64,000 nt of DNA from Achromobacter kerstersii (GTDB lineage: Bacteria > Pseudomonadota > Gammaproteobacteria > Burkholderiales > Burkholderiaceae_B): assembly GCF_902859595.1 (NCBI RefSeq), contig NZ_CADIJQ010000001.1, positions 1,674,001 to 1,738,000 of the forward strand, read 5' to 3'. Within the stretch, counting starts at the first letter, position 1. Every line of letters begins with the position of its first letter. The notes under the pieces were generated by a model. That model was not told the DNA's origin. It made no database searches and saw only the letters and a list, made by a program, of their open reading frames with translations. This document shows positions 33,513 through 42,303 of this stretch, one piece after another. The position numbers were made by a program, and so were the translations under genes.

Positions 33513-33636
33513 TATTAGAATTGAGGCTGTCGGAATCCGGCAAATGCCTTTCCGCAACTTTTACTTTCTTCGCACTTCTTGACACTTGGAAGTTCGGCCA
33601 TCAGCCAAACTGCCGGGTGCGGAACACAGATAACGG

Positions 33637-34353
33637 ATGCTTTTCTCACACACAGCGGTTACGCGCCGCATCCTCCTGATCGACGACGATGTCGAGCTGG
33701 CTCAGATGCTGCGCGAATACCTCGAACCCAATCACTGCCTGCTGACACTGGCCCACACCGGCGCGCAGGGTCTTGCCCTGCTGGCGCAAGACGACTACGA
33801 CCTGGTGCTGCTGGACCTGATGCTGCCCGACGGCAATGGCCTGGACCTGCTCAAGCAATACCGCGCGCGTTCGCGCCGGCCCGTGATCATGTTCACGGCC
33901 CACGGCAGCGAGACCGACCGCGTGCTGGGGCTGGAGTTCGGCGCCGACGACTACCTGGCCAAGCCGTTCAGCCCACGCGAACTCAAGGCCCGTATCACCG
34001 CCGTGATGCGGCGCTTTGAAGAAGTGCCCGAGACCACCAAGCCCTGCCTGACGCTGGGCGCGTTGTCGCTGGACCCGGCGTCCGGCCGTGCACGATTGGG
34101 TCAGGAAGAAGTCCTGCTGACCGGGGCCGAACAGCGCATCCTGGAACTGCTGATGCGCGTGCCTGGCCAAGTGGTCGCGCGTGAGCAGATCGGCATGTAC
34201 GCCTTGGGCCGCCGCCCCGAACGCTACGACCGCAGCATCGACACCCACATCAGCACCTTGCGCAAGAAGCTGCGCCTGGATGCGTCCGGCGACACGCTGT
34301 CGATCCGTAACCTGCGAGGGCTGGGCTACGTGCTGGCGGGCGCGGCAGCATGA
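33637..34353 (+). CDS. OmpR-family two-component response regulator
   Basis: 238 residues. The receiver domain has the acidic cluster DDD (residues 16-18), phospho-acceptor Asp60 in LLDLMLPDG, and the conserved Lys in YLAKPFSPREL. A C-terminal winged-helix domain follows, with SIDTHISTLRKKL as part of the recognition region. It overlaps the histidine-kinase gene by 4 bp and lies between two TonB-dependent receptor genes. Control of one or both receptors, as in PfeR/PfeS of Pseudomonas for enterobactin, is an inference from position only. The ribosome-binding site before 33637 is weak. Confidence 0.92.
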   Translation: MLFSHTAVTRRILLIDDDVELAQMLREYLEPNHCLLTLAHTGAQGLALLAQDDYDLVLLDLMLPDGNGLDLLKQYRARSRRPVIMFTAHGSETDRVLGLEFGADDYLAKPFSPRELKARITAVMRRFEEVPETTKPCLTLGALSLDPASGRARLGQEEVLLTGAEQRILELLMRVPGQVVAREQIGMYALGRRPERYDRSIDTHISTLRKKLRLDASGDTLSIRNLRGLGYVLAGAAA

Positions 34354-35747
34354 GCTGGCCGCTGCCCACGCGGTCCCTTTTCTGGCGCGCCTTTCTGACC
34401 TTCTGGTGCGCCATGGCGATCATCCTGGTGTGCGGCATGCTGTTCACCGCCACGGTTGCCTGGTATCGCATCAACTCGCTGGATGGCTTGAACCCCGCCA
34501 GCCTGACCCAAGACGCCCGGCAGGTGGCGCGCATCCAGGGCAAGGAGGGCCTGACGCGCTGGGTCGAGGCCATGGATCAGCGCTATTCCGCGCTCAAGAT
34601 CTACGTGCTGGACACGCGCGACACCGAAATTCTGGGCCGCACCCTGCCCACGCGCATGCACGATTGGTTGGGCGCCTATCGCGCGGCCTCGGACCCTGCC
34701 CCGCACGCAGACTACCCGCAACCCGATGCCGTCAGCGAACGCGTGTCGTGGTGGCAACCTCAATTGCTGGTGCTGCCGGATGGCTCAGAGTTGCTGATGC
34801 TGTTCCTGCCGTTCGACTCTTCGCACTGGGAAGTGTTGGGGCTATCACCCGTGGCGCTGGCCTTGCTGCTGTTTGCGCTGGCCGTGACGGCGCCTTTTTG
34901 CTGGGCGTTGACGCGGCACGTCACCGCGCCACTGACGCAGCTGCGCCACGCCACCCAGGCCTTGGCGGCGGGCCGGCTGGATGCCCACACACCGCCCAAG
35001 CTTGCCAGGCGCAAAGACGAACTGGGCTTGCTGGCGCGTGATTTCAACGCCATGGCCGACCGGCTCAAGGCCTTGGTCGATACGCGTGAACAACTGCTGC
35101 ACAACATCGCCCACGAATTGCGCTCGCCGCTGGCGCGCTTAAGGCTCGCGTCTGAACTTGCGCGGCGCAAAGACGAACGTCAAGACGTGCAGCTGGATCG
35201 CATTGAACGCGAATGTGAACGCCTGGATGCGCTGGTGGGCAATACCTTGCGGCTGGCTCGTCTGGGCGCGTTGCCCGAACCCAGCGATACGCTGGACCTG
35301 ACCGCCATCGTGTCCGACGTGGTGGACGATGCGCGTTTCGAGGCCGACGCGCTGCACGTGCGCATCACCTGGGAAGCGCCCGCACCGGTCATGGTGACGG
35401 GCGAGCGCGACAGCTTGTCCAGCGCGATTGAAAACGTGCTGCGCAACGCCTTGCGCTTCGCCCCCGCGCACAGCGCCATCCGGGTGCGGCTGCTGATCAG
35501 CGCGCGTGAAGCCTGCCTGGAAATCGAAGACCGCGGGCCGGGCGTACCGGCGCAAGATCTGGAGTCGCTGTTCGAACCGTTCTACCGTGTGGCGTCGGAC
35601 AAGAACACCGCGGGCTCCGGCGCGGGGCTCGGGCTGTCCATCGCCCAAGCCGCCATCGCCGCGCACAAGGGGCGGATATCGGCGCGCAACATGTCTCCGC
35701 AAGGCCTGAGCGTTCGGATGGAGCTGCCGCGCCAATCTTCGACATAA
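34350..35747 (+). CDS. Sensor histidine kinase
   Basis: 465 residues. Membrane segments at about 12-37 and 164-187 flank a ~125-residue periplasmic sensor domain. A HAMP linker (about 185-240) leads to the H-box HNIAHELRSPLARLR, with His255 as phosphorylation site, then an ATP-binding domain with NVLRNALRFAP (N-box), DRGPGVP and GAGLGLSIA. It should phosphorylate the response regulator encoded just upstream. The input could be a siderophore, metal or envelope signal; nothing in the periplasmic domain lets me choose. The stop is 10 bp from the end of the convergent receptor gene. Confidence 0.93.
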   Translation: MSWPLPTRSLFWRAFLTFWCAMAIILVCGMLFTATVAWYRINSLDGLNPASLTQDARQVARIQGKEGLTRWVEAMDQRYSALKIYVLDTRDTEILGRTLPTRMHDWLGAYRAASDPAPHADYPQPDAVSERVSWWQPQLLVLPDGSELLMLFLPFDSSHWEVLGLSPVALALLLFALAVTAPFCWALTRHVTAPLTQLRHATQALAAGRLDAHTPPKLARRKDELGLLARDFNAMADRLKALVDTREQLLHNIAHELRSPLARLRLASELARRKDERQDVQLDRIERECERLDALVGNTLRLARLGALPEPSDTLDLTAIVSDVVDDARFEADALHVRITWEAPAPVMVTGERDSLSSAIENVLRNALRFAPAHSAIRVRLLISAREACLEIEDRGPGVPAQDLESLFEPFYRVASDKNTAGSGAGLGLSIAQAAIAAHKGRISARNMSPQGLSVRMELPRQSST

Positions 35748-35757
35748 CCCCGGCAAT

Positions 35758-38034
35758 TTAGAACGTGATGTTCGCCGACACCCACAGGCGGCGGCCTTCC
35801 AGCACCTGGCGGTACGAGTTGGCCCAGTTCGCATTGGCGGCGGGCTCGCTCGTGCCGATTTTGGTCGGCCCGTAGTTGACGAAGTTCTTGTCGAACAGGT
35901 TGAACACCGACGCCGACAGCGTCACGTTCTTGTTGACCACATACGAGCCGCCCATGCTGGCCAGCCAGTACGGGTTGTAGAACACCTGTTCCTTCTCCCA
36001 GTTCATGTCATTGAACTGCTTGGCGCGATACTCGCCGCGCACCCAGGCGTTGAACTGGTCGTTGATGCGCCAGTTCAGGCCCAGGTTCAAGCTGTGGCGA
36101 GGCTGCGAACCCAGCGGCTGGCCTTGCTTGGCGCCGGAGGTGACTTCGCTGGCGGTCAGCGTGTAATTGCCGTTGAACGACACGCCGCCATAAAGCGGAA
36201 TCCTGCCGCCCAGCTCAAAGCCCTGGATGGTCGCGGTGTCGATGTTCACGCGCTGCGAGAAGTTCGCCACCGGTATGCCGTTGCGCTCCCATACGCCCAG
36301 GTCCAGGCAGCCCGGCGCGGGGCCGCCCACCGCCAGGCAGTTCGGCACGTTCTGGCTGTCGATCTTGTCTTTGAACTTGGTGTGGAAGGCGGTCAGATTG
36401 CCGGACAGGCCTTCGCCATCGTCAAACAGCAAGCCCAGTTCCGACGAGGTGCTGCTTTCCGGCTTCAGCTGCGAATTGCCCAGCAGCGGCATGGTGCCTT
36501 GCGCGCCCAGGCCGATGATGCCGTCGGTCATCAGGTTGATGTCGGGCGTCTTGTAGCCCTTGCTGACGCCGCCCTTGACCGTCCACATCGGCGTGGCGTT
36601 CCACACCAGATAGCCGCGCGGACTCCACTTGCCGCCGAACTGTTCGTTGCGGTCGTAACGGGCGCCCGCCGTCAATGCCAGGTCATCGACAATGCGCCAT
36701 TCGTCTTCCGCGAACAATGCCCATTGATACTGGCGCAGGTTCAGCGGCGCGGACACCAGCGTGTCTTTGAAGTGCTGCTCGCGCCACTGGCCGCCCAGCG
36801 TCAGGTTGTGCCGGTCGTTGAACAGCGGCATCGTCCACTTCGTGTCCAGCACCCAGTTGTCGTATTCCAGATCGCGCTTGTCGCCGTCCGTCGGCTTGCG
36901 GGGCGCGTTCATGGGATTGGTGCGGCCGATGGTTTCGGTGGTGTCGTACACAAAGCTCGTGTCCGAGCTGATGGAATTGCCGTATCGGCCCAGATGCGTC
37001 AAGGCATAGCGCTGACGGTTGAACTTCATTTCGGGTTCGTAGCCGCCGCCTTGGCGGTTGGGCGCAATACTGGTGTTCAGCGTGCCGAGTTCGCCATTGG
37101 CGTTGTCATACGTCTGCCAGTAGCTGTCCACGTCCAGCAGAACGTCGTGATTGCGGTTCGGCGTCAGCGACAGGCGCAGCCCAACGTTCTGCTGCGTGCT
37201 GTCGCCAAGGCCGGAGAAGCTGGCGATGTCGCCGGTGTAGTTGCCGCTGTTGTACTCGGCCTGATTGACGGGGTAGCTGCCGTTGGCGCTCAGGCGGCGA
37301 TAGTGGCCGCCGCGCAAGGTCAGGCCCAGCTTGTCGGTCTTGATGGGGCCGCTCAGGTAGAACGCCGCGCCGTAGTTGTTGCCGAAGGTGTTGTCGCCCT
37401 GCGCCGTGCCGTCCAGCGTGATCTGGCCCATCCAATCCTGGCTGACCTTGCGCGTGATGATGTTGATGACCCCGCCCATCGCATCCGACCCATAGAGGGT
37501 GGACATGGGGCCGCGCACCACCTCGATGCGCTCGATGGCGGCCATCGGCGGAATGAAGTTGGTGTCCACGTCGCCAAAGCCGTTCGGGCGCGCGCCCGAG
37601 CTGTTCTGGCTCATGCGCTTGCCGTCCACCAGCACCAGCGTGTAGTCGCTGGGCAAGCCGCGGATGCTGATGTTCATGCCGCCCGCCTTGCCGCCCCGCT
37701 CGACCGTCACGCCTTCCACGTCCGACACCGCATCGGCCAGATTGTGAAAGGGCTTGGTCTCCAGCTGCTCTCGCGTGATCACCGAAATGGATGCGGGCGC
37801 GTTCTTGATGTCTTGCTCGAAGCCGGAGGCGGTCACCACCACGGTGTCCATTTGCGCGACACCCATGGTGTCTTCCTGGGCGCCCGCGACAGGTTGCGCA
37901 TGCGCGGCGCCGATCGTTGCCAGCGCCAGCGTCAGGGGCAAAGTCAGGGGCAAAGCCAGCGGCAATAGACGGAAGGAATGGGAAGGTGAACGACGAGCTC
38001 GAACGGAGCCGTGGATGCTGTGAAGAGTCGACAT
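35758..38034 (-). CDS. TonB-dependent ferric-siderophore receptor, second copy
   Basis: 758 residues. Signal peptide with repeated Leu/Pro (ending near AHAQPV), a TonB-box-like stretch MDTVVVTASG, plug domain with APASISVITREQL and GPMSTLYGSDAMGG, and a beta-barrel with a C-terminal Phe. The plug is very similar to that of the first receptor, so the two are paralogues of the same receptor group (BfrA/CirA-like). The barrel loops differ, suggesting different ligands. It has no transport gene of its own behind it; the ABC system beside the first receptor could serve both. A Fur-box-like site lies upstream. Confidence 0.93.
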   Translation of the reverse strand: MSTLHSIHGSVRARRSPSHSFRLLPLALPLTLPLTLALATIGAAHAQPVAGAQEDTMGVAQMDTVVVTASGFEQDIKNAPASISVITREQLETKPFHNLADAVSDVEGVTVERGGKAGGMNISIRGLPSDYTLVLVDGKRMSQNSSGARPNGFGDVDTNFIPPMAAIERIEVVRGPMSTLYGSDAMGGVINIITRKVSQDWMGQITLDGTAQGDNTFGNNYGAAFYLSGPIKTDKLGLTLRGGHYRRLSANGSYPVNQAEYNSGNYTGDIASFSGLGDSTQQNVGLRLSLTPNRNHDVLLDVDSYWQTYDNANGELGTLNTSIAPNRQGGGYEPEMKFNRQRYALTHLGRYGNSISSDTSFVYDTTETIGRTNPMNAPRKPTDGDKRDLEYDNWVLDTKWTMPLFNDRHNLTLGGQWREQHFKDTLVSAPLNLRQYQWALFAEDEWRIVDDLALTAGARYDRNEQFGGKWSPRGYLVWNATPMWTVKGGVSKGYKTPDINLMTDGIIGLGAQGTMPLLGNSQLKPESSTSSELGLLFDDGEGLSGNLTAFHTKFKDKIDSQNVPNCLAVGGPAPGCLDLGVWERNGIPVANFSQRVNIDTATIQGFELGGRIPLYGGVSFNGNYTLTASEVTSGAKQGQPLGSQPRHSLNLGLNWRINDQFNAWVRGEYRAKQFNDMNWEKEQVFYNPYWLASMGGSYVVNKNVTLSASVFNLFDKNFVNYGPTKIGTSEPAANANWANSYRQVLEGRRLWVSANITF

Positions 38035-38083
38035 AGGGAATCAAAGGGAACCGCCCGAACAGGGCGGCGCGCATTGCGCTGAT

Positions 38084-38116
38084 TGATAATTTCAATGAAC
38101 GGCAATGATATTCATT
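38084..38116. promoter_or_regulatory. Fur-box-like site upstream of the second TonB receptor
   Basis: AATGATATTCATT at 38104-38116 matches 12 of 13 central positions of the Fur consensus GATAATGATAATCATTATC, and TGATAAT occurs just beside it at 38084-38090. Overlapping Fur sites are common at strongly regulated receptor promoters. The site lies 50-80 bp upstream of the receptor start. Confidence 0.7.
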
Positions 38117-38245
38117 CCTAATATGTCATTCAACTTTTTGTCAGCATTTATTCAGTTTTTAGACAGCTTTGAGAAAAATCTTAGAAATGTGATGCATCCG
38201 CACGACAACTGACGTTATCGCGCAGGCAACATTCAGGGACGGATT

Positions 38246-39061
38246 TCAGTCGTCAGCGAGAATCGCGGCCGGCAAACGCGGCAACACCCGCATGGCGTTC
38301 GCGGTGGTGACGTGCGCCACCTGGGCGGCCGTGATGCCGCGCAGCTCGGCCAGCACCTGGGCGATGCGGGCCAACTCCCCCGGCCGGTTGCGGCGTTGCG
38401 GGGGGTGCAGCCAGGCGGGCGGAATGTCTGGCGCATCGGTTTCCAGCACCAGATGCGACAAGTCGACGTCCACCGCGTGGCGGCGGATCTGCAAGGCGCG
38501 CTCGTAGGTCATGGCGCCGCCCATGCCCAACGCAAACCCCAGATCAATAAAGGCCTGCGCCTGCTGGGCGCTGCCGTTAAAGGCGTGCGCGATGCCGCCG
38601 ATGCGGCCATGGCGGCGCAGATACTTCAGCAGAATGTCTTGCGAGCGGCGCACATGCAGCAGCACCGGCAGCTTGAATTCGGCGGCCATCGCCAACTGTG
38701 CGGCGTAAAAGCGTTCCTGCTTTTCGCGGGGTTCGCCCGAAGATATCTCGGGCACGAAGAAGTCCAGGCCGATCTCGCCAATGGCGACAAAGCGCGGGTC
38801 GCCTAGCGACGCTTTGATGGCTTCGCGCAGCGCGTCCAGATCGGAATCAGCGGCGCGCTGTACGTAAAGGGGATGGATGCCCAGCGCGTAGGCGCCGCCT
38901 GCCACTTCGGCCGCCATGTTTCGCACGATGTCGAAATTGGCGCGTTCGATGGCGGGGATGACGATGGATTGGACGCCGGCCTCGCAGGCATGGTCGGCCA
39001 CCTGCTGGCGGTCGGCGTCGAACTCTGCAGCGTCCAGATGACAGTGGGTGTCGATCAGCAT
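38246..39061 (-). CDS. TatD-family metal-dependent DNase/hydrolase
   Basis: 271 residues. Metal ligands appear in order: DTHCHLD at the N-terminus, the Glu of AIGEIGLDF, LLHVRRSQ, AHAFNGS and LETDAPDIPP. TatD proteins are 3'-5' exonucleases or related hydrolases of the amidohydrolase fold. I use ATG 39061 because AGGAGG lies before it and the catalytic HxH follows directly; the frame from 39097 adds 12 residues. It lies 39 bp after the lolD stop on the same strand. Confidence 0.9.
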   Translation of the reverse strand: MLIDTHCHLDAAEFDADRQQVADHACEAGVQSIVIPAIERANFDIVRNMAAEVAGGAYALGIHPLYVQRAADSDLDALREAIKASLGDPRFVAIGEIGLDFFVPEISSGEPREKQERFYAAQLAMAAEFKLPVLLHVRRSQDILLKYLRRHGRIGGIAHAFNGSAQQAQAFIDLGFALGMGGAMTYERALQIRRHAVDVDLSHLVLETDAPDIPPAWLHPPQRRNRPGELARIAQVLAELRGITAAQVAHVTTANAMRVLPRLPAAILADD

Positions 39062-39100
39062 GGGCGTGGCCTCCTGTTGCGGATTATCCACCCGCATCCC

Positions 39101-39805
39101 TTATCCCGATACCAGGCGGCCGTTTTCCATCAGCAATTGGCGGTCGGCACGGCCAGCCAGCTCCTGGTCGTGGGTGACGATGGCGAACGCCGTACCCGAT
39201 TCCTGATTCACCTGGGTCAAGAGTTCGAACATCTTGTGCGCGGTGTTGCGGTCCAGGTTGCCCGTGGGTTCGTCGGCCAGCACGCAGACCGGGCGCGTCA
39301 CCAGCGCGCGCGCAAGCGCTACCCGCTGGCGTTCACCACCCGACAGCTGACCCGGGAAATGGTCTTGGCGCGCGGCCAGGCCCACCAGCGCCAGCACCTC
39401 GCGCGCGGCCTCGCGGGCCTTGTCACGGTTCTCGCGGCGCACGATAAGCGGCATCGCCACATTGTCCAGCGCCGAAAATTCCGCCAGCAGATGGTGGAAC
39501 TGATAGACAAAGCCCAGGCTGCTGTTGCGCACGGCGCTCTTCTTGGCTTCGGACAGGCCAACTGCCAATTGGCCATCCACCGACACCGACCCGCTGGTCG
39601 GCACGTCAAGCAAGCCCAGGATATGCAACAAGGTGCTCTTGCCCGAACCTGATGCACCCACAATGGCAACCATCTCGCCACGCGCGACAGACAGGCTGAC
39701 ATTGCTGAGCACTTCGATGCGGGCGGGGCCCTCGTCGTAGACCTTGACGATGTTCTCGGCCTGCAGCGCAGGAGTCAGGGCGTCAGCGTTTTGAATCTTA
39801 ATCAT
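39101..39805 (-). CDS. lolD: Lipoprotein-releasing ABC transporter ATP-binding protein
   Basis: 234 residues. Walker A GASGSGKS, signature LSGGERQRV and Walker B VLADEPTGNLD, with FVYQFHHLLAEFSALDNV being characteristic of LolD. It powers release of outer-membrane lipoproteins from the inner membrane to the LolA carrier. It overlaps the upstream permease gene by 8 bp. Confidence 0.94.
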   Translation of the reverse strand: MIKIQNADALTPALQAENIVKVYDEGPARIEVLSNVSLSVARGEMVAIVGASGSGKSTLLHILGLLDVPTSGSVSVDGQLAVGLSEAKKSAVRNSSLGFVYQFHHLLAEFSALDNVAMPLIVRRENRDKAREAAREVLALVGLAARQDHFPGQLSGGERQRVALARALVTRPVCVLADEPTGNLDRNTAHKMFELLTQVNQESGTAFAIVTHDQELAGRADRQLLMENGRLVSG

Positions 39806-41078
39806 GGCGCAGCACCTGAGCCGGTTGCAGACGCGAGGCGCGCCAGCTGGGATACAGCGTTGCCAGCAGCGACAACACCAGTGACGTCAGGCCAATCGTG
39901 ATGATGTCGCCCACTTGCGGATCAGACGGCAAGGCGCTGATGAAATAGACCTCGCGCGGCAGGAAATGCACGCCCAGCAGACGCTCGATGAACGGCACGA
40001 TCACGTCCACGTTGTAGGCAATGACGATACCGCCCGCCACCCCCAGCAACGTGCCGATCACGCCGATCAGCGCGCCTTGCACCAAGAAGATGCGCGCCAC
40101 TTCGCCCGGCCCCGCGCCCAAGGTGCGCAAGATGGCGATGTCCGATTGCTTGTCCTTCACGGCCATGACCAGCGACGACAGCAAGTTGAACGCCGCCACC
40201 GCCACGATCAGCGCCAGGATCAGGAACATCATGCGTTTTTCGGTTTGCACGGCGGCGAACCAGGTGCGGTTGTTGCGCGACCAGTCGCTGGCCATCACGT
40301 AGGGCGGCAGCACTTTTTTCAGTTCGTTGGCCACTTCGGGGGCCTTCTGCATGTCGGCGATACGCAGGCGCACGCCGGCCGTGCCGTTTTCGCGGAACAC
40401 GCGCGCGGCGTCTTCGTTGTCAACGAACGCCAGCGACGAATCGTATTCATAGTGGCCCGACGAGAACACGCCAACCACGGTGAACTGGCGCATGCGCGGC
40501 GCGAAACCGGCGGGGCTGATCGAGCCTTGCGGGGCCATCATCAGCAGCGTGTCGCCCAGCTTCACGCCCAGGCCATCGGCCAGTTCGTTGCCCAGCACCA
40601 CGCCGAAGCCGCCCGCCTTCAGGTCGGTCAGCTTGCCCGACACCATCTGGCGCGGCAGGTCAGATACGTTGCCTTCCGTGGCAGGGTCGATGCCCCGCAC
40701 CTGCACGCCTCGCAACGCTTGCCCGCGCACCAGCATGCCCTGCGCGGCCACGAATGGCGCACCGGCCTTGACCTCGGGATTTTTCTTGGCGGCGTCAGAG
40801 AACTGCTGCCACTGCTCCAGCACCCGTTCGGGCAAGGCCCCGGGTATGTAGAGTTCGATGTGCGGCAGCACCGACAACATGCGGTCGCGCACTTCTTTTT
40901 GGAACCCGTTCATCACGGACAGCACGACGATCAGGGCGGCGACGCCCAGCGCGATACCGGCCATGGAGCTGGCGGCGATGAAGGAGATGAAGCGATCGCG
41001 GCGCCCGCGTCGCTGGCGGATTCGGGCCAACCCGGCATAGCGGGCGCCTATCCATAGTTCGTAGGGTATTTTCAGCAC
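39798..41078 (-). CDS. lolC: Lipoprotein-releasing system permease (LolC/LolE type)
   Basis: 426 residues. One membrane helix near residue 40, a long periplasmic domain, then three C-terminal helices, the MacB/LolC topology. The N-terminus has SFIAASSMAGIALGVAALIVVLSVMNGFQ, abbreviated as GVAALIVVLSVMNGF, typical of LolC/E, and LRTLGAGPGEVARIFLVQG near residue 330. Only one permease gene is next to lolD, whereas E. coli has lolC and lolE flanking lolD. A homodimeric permease, as in LolF-type systems, is possible, unless a second gene exists elsewhere. Confidence 0.92.
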   Translation of the reverse strand: MLKIPYELWIGARYAGLARIRQRRGRRDRFISFIAASSMAGIALGVAALIVVLSVMNGFQKEVRDRMLSVLPHIELYIPGALPERVLEQWQQFSDAAKKNPEVKAGAPFVAAQGMLVRGQALRGVQVRGIDPATEGNVSDLPRQMVSGKLTDLKAGGFGVVLGNELADGLGVKLGDTLLMMAPQGSISPAGFAPRMRQFTVVGVFSSGHYEYDSSLAFVDNEDAARVFRENGTAGVRLRIADMQKAPEVANELKKVLPPYVMASDWSRNNRTWFAAVQTEKRMMFLILALIVAVAAFNLLSSLVMAVKDKQSDIAILRTLGAGPGEVARIFLVQGALIGVIGTLLGVAGGIVIAYNVDVIVPFIERLLGVHFLPREVYFISALPSDPQVGDIITIGLTSLVLSLLATLYPSWRASRLQPAQVLRHD

Positions 41079-41268
41079 GTGCGCATTATGGCATTAACGG
41101 CCCGACAATCGCGCCGCGAATGTGCGGTTCCACGACCAGCCGTTTCAACCTATGGCAGGCGCTGGCACGCCTTAGTTCCCGGGCTTCTTTCGCGCGCCTT
41201 TCGCGGCGTCCTTCCCCACTACATTGCGTGCCTGCGTCCCCGCCCCCGCCCGGACTACAATCCCCGCC

Positions 41269-42303
41269 ATGCTGATCGTCATTCCGGGCGCCTTGCCCGC
41301 CCTACCCGTGGCCGCCGAACTGGCCAAACTCCTGCCCGAACGCGCGCCCACCCTGCACAGCTGGCTGCAAGCGGGCGCCGCCCGCCCGGCCGCCTTCGAT
41401 GCGCGCGCCCACGGCTGTACCGCCTTTGAGTCCTGGCAGTTGAACCGCGCCGGCTACACCGCCGAACCCGGTCTGCTGCAAGGCGCGGGCCTGGGCCCGC
41501 TGCTCGCGGCCGGCCAAGCCCCGGCGGGCGACCCTGCGGCAGGCGATCCTGCGGCGGGCGGCCCTGCGGCAGCGGGTGCTGCGGCAGGCGCTCCTGCGGC
41601 AGGCGCTCCCGCGGCGGGCGCCCCCGTCTGGCTCGCCGAACTGGTGCACCTGGCACTGGGGGCCGATCAGGCCAACCTGCTGGACCCGGACCAGATGGAC
41701 CTGCGCCCCGAGGAAACCGCTGCCCTGCTCGACACCGCTCGTTCGCTGTTCGACGGCACCGGTTTCACGGTCCAGGCCTTGTCGCCGCAGCGTTGGCGGC
41801 TGACGCTGCCCGACGGGCTGCGGCCGCAGACGGCTTCACCCCACGTCGTGGCCGGCCACCGGCTGAATGAGTGGTGGCGCCAGGATGCCGACATGCGTCC
41901 GTGGCGCCGGTTGCTGAATGAAATACAGATGGCGTGGCACGAACACCCCGTCAACGACGACCGCGCCGCCCGCGGGCTGCCCCCCGTCAACGCCTTGTGG
42001 CTATATGGCGGCGGCAGGCCCTGGCCCATCGTGCCGGCCGGCCCTGAACGGGTGCTGACCGGGCTTGACGCCCCGCAACGCGCAGGCGACTGGTCCGCCT
42101 GGCTGGACGCGTTGGCTGAACTGGACGCGCAGCACCTGCGTCCGTTGGCCGGCAAGCAGGGTGTACCGGATACGCCCACTGACCTGCTGCTGTTGGGCGA
42201 CGACCGCCAAGTCGCCCTGACCCTGAAACCGCGTGGGGGCCTGCTTGGCTTGCTGCCCGCGCCCAAGAAAAACTGGAGCGCCTGGTGGTCTCACCCCGCT
42301 TAA
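41269..42303 (+). CDS. Putative phosphoglycerate-mutase-like regulatory protein, with Ala/Gly repeat
   Basis: 344 residues from ATG 41269. The later part contains GHRLNEWWRQDADMRPWRRLLNEIQMAWHEHPVN (abbreviated: RLLNEIQMAWHEHPVN), NALWLYGGG and DLLLLGDDRQVALTLKP, resembling a betaproteobacterial family annotated as cofactor-independent phosphoglycerate-mutase-like and found before recJ. I see no full catalytic metal-site set, so enzymatic activity is doubtful. Residues ~85-119 are an Ala/Gly/Pro-rich insert built from a 15-bp repeat. The stop lies inside the start of recJ (19-bp overlap), so the two genes are coupled. Confidence 0.65.
   Translation: MLIVIPGALPALPVAAELAKLLPERAPTLHSWLQAGAARPAAFDARAHGCTAFESWQLNRAGYTAEPGLLQGAGLGPLLAAGQAPAGDPAAGDPAAGGPAAAGAAAGAPAAGAPAAGAPVWLAELVHLALGADQANLLDPDQMDLRPEETAALLDTARSLFDGTGFTVQALSPQRWRLTLPDGLRPQTASPHVVAGHRLNEWWRQDADMRPWRRLLNEIQMAWHEHPVNDDRAARGLPPVNALWLYGGGRPWPIVPAGPERVLTGLDAPQRAGDWSAWLDALAELDAQHLRPLAGKQGVPDTPTDLLLLGDDRQVALTLKPRGGLLGLLPAPKKNWSAWWSHPA
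41521..41625 (+). repeat. 15-bp coding tandem repeat (Ala/Gly/Pro)
   Basis: Seven imperfect 15-bp units, near GCGGCAGGCGCTCCT, encode variants of a Pro-Ala-Ala-Gly-X pentapeptide. It keeps frame, so copy number could change without disrupting the gene. Confidence 0.9.

Noticed and set aside
36094-37968. 624-codon plus-strand frame opposite the second TonB receptor
   Set aside because: Shadow of the receptor gene, same reasons.
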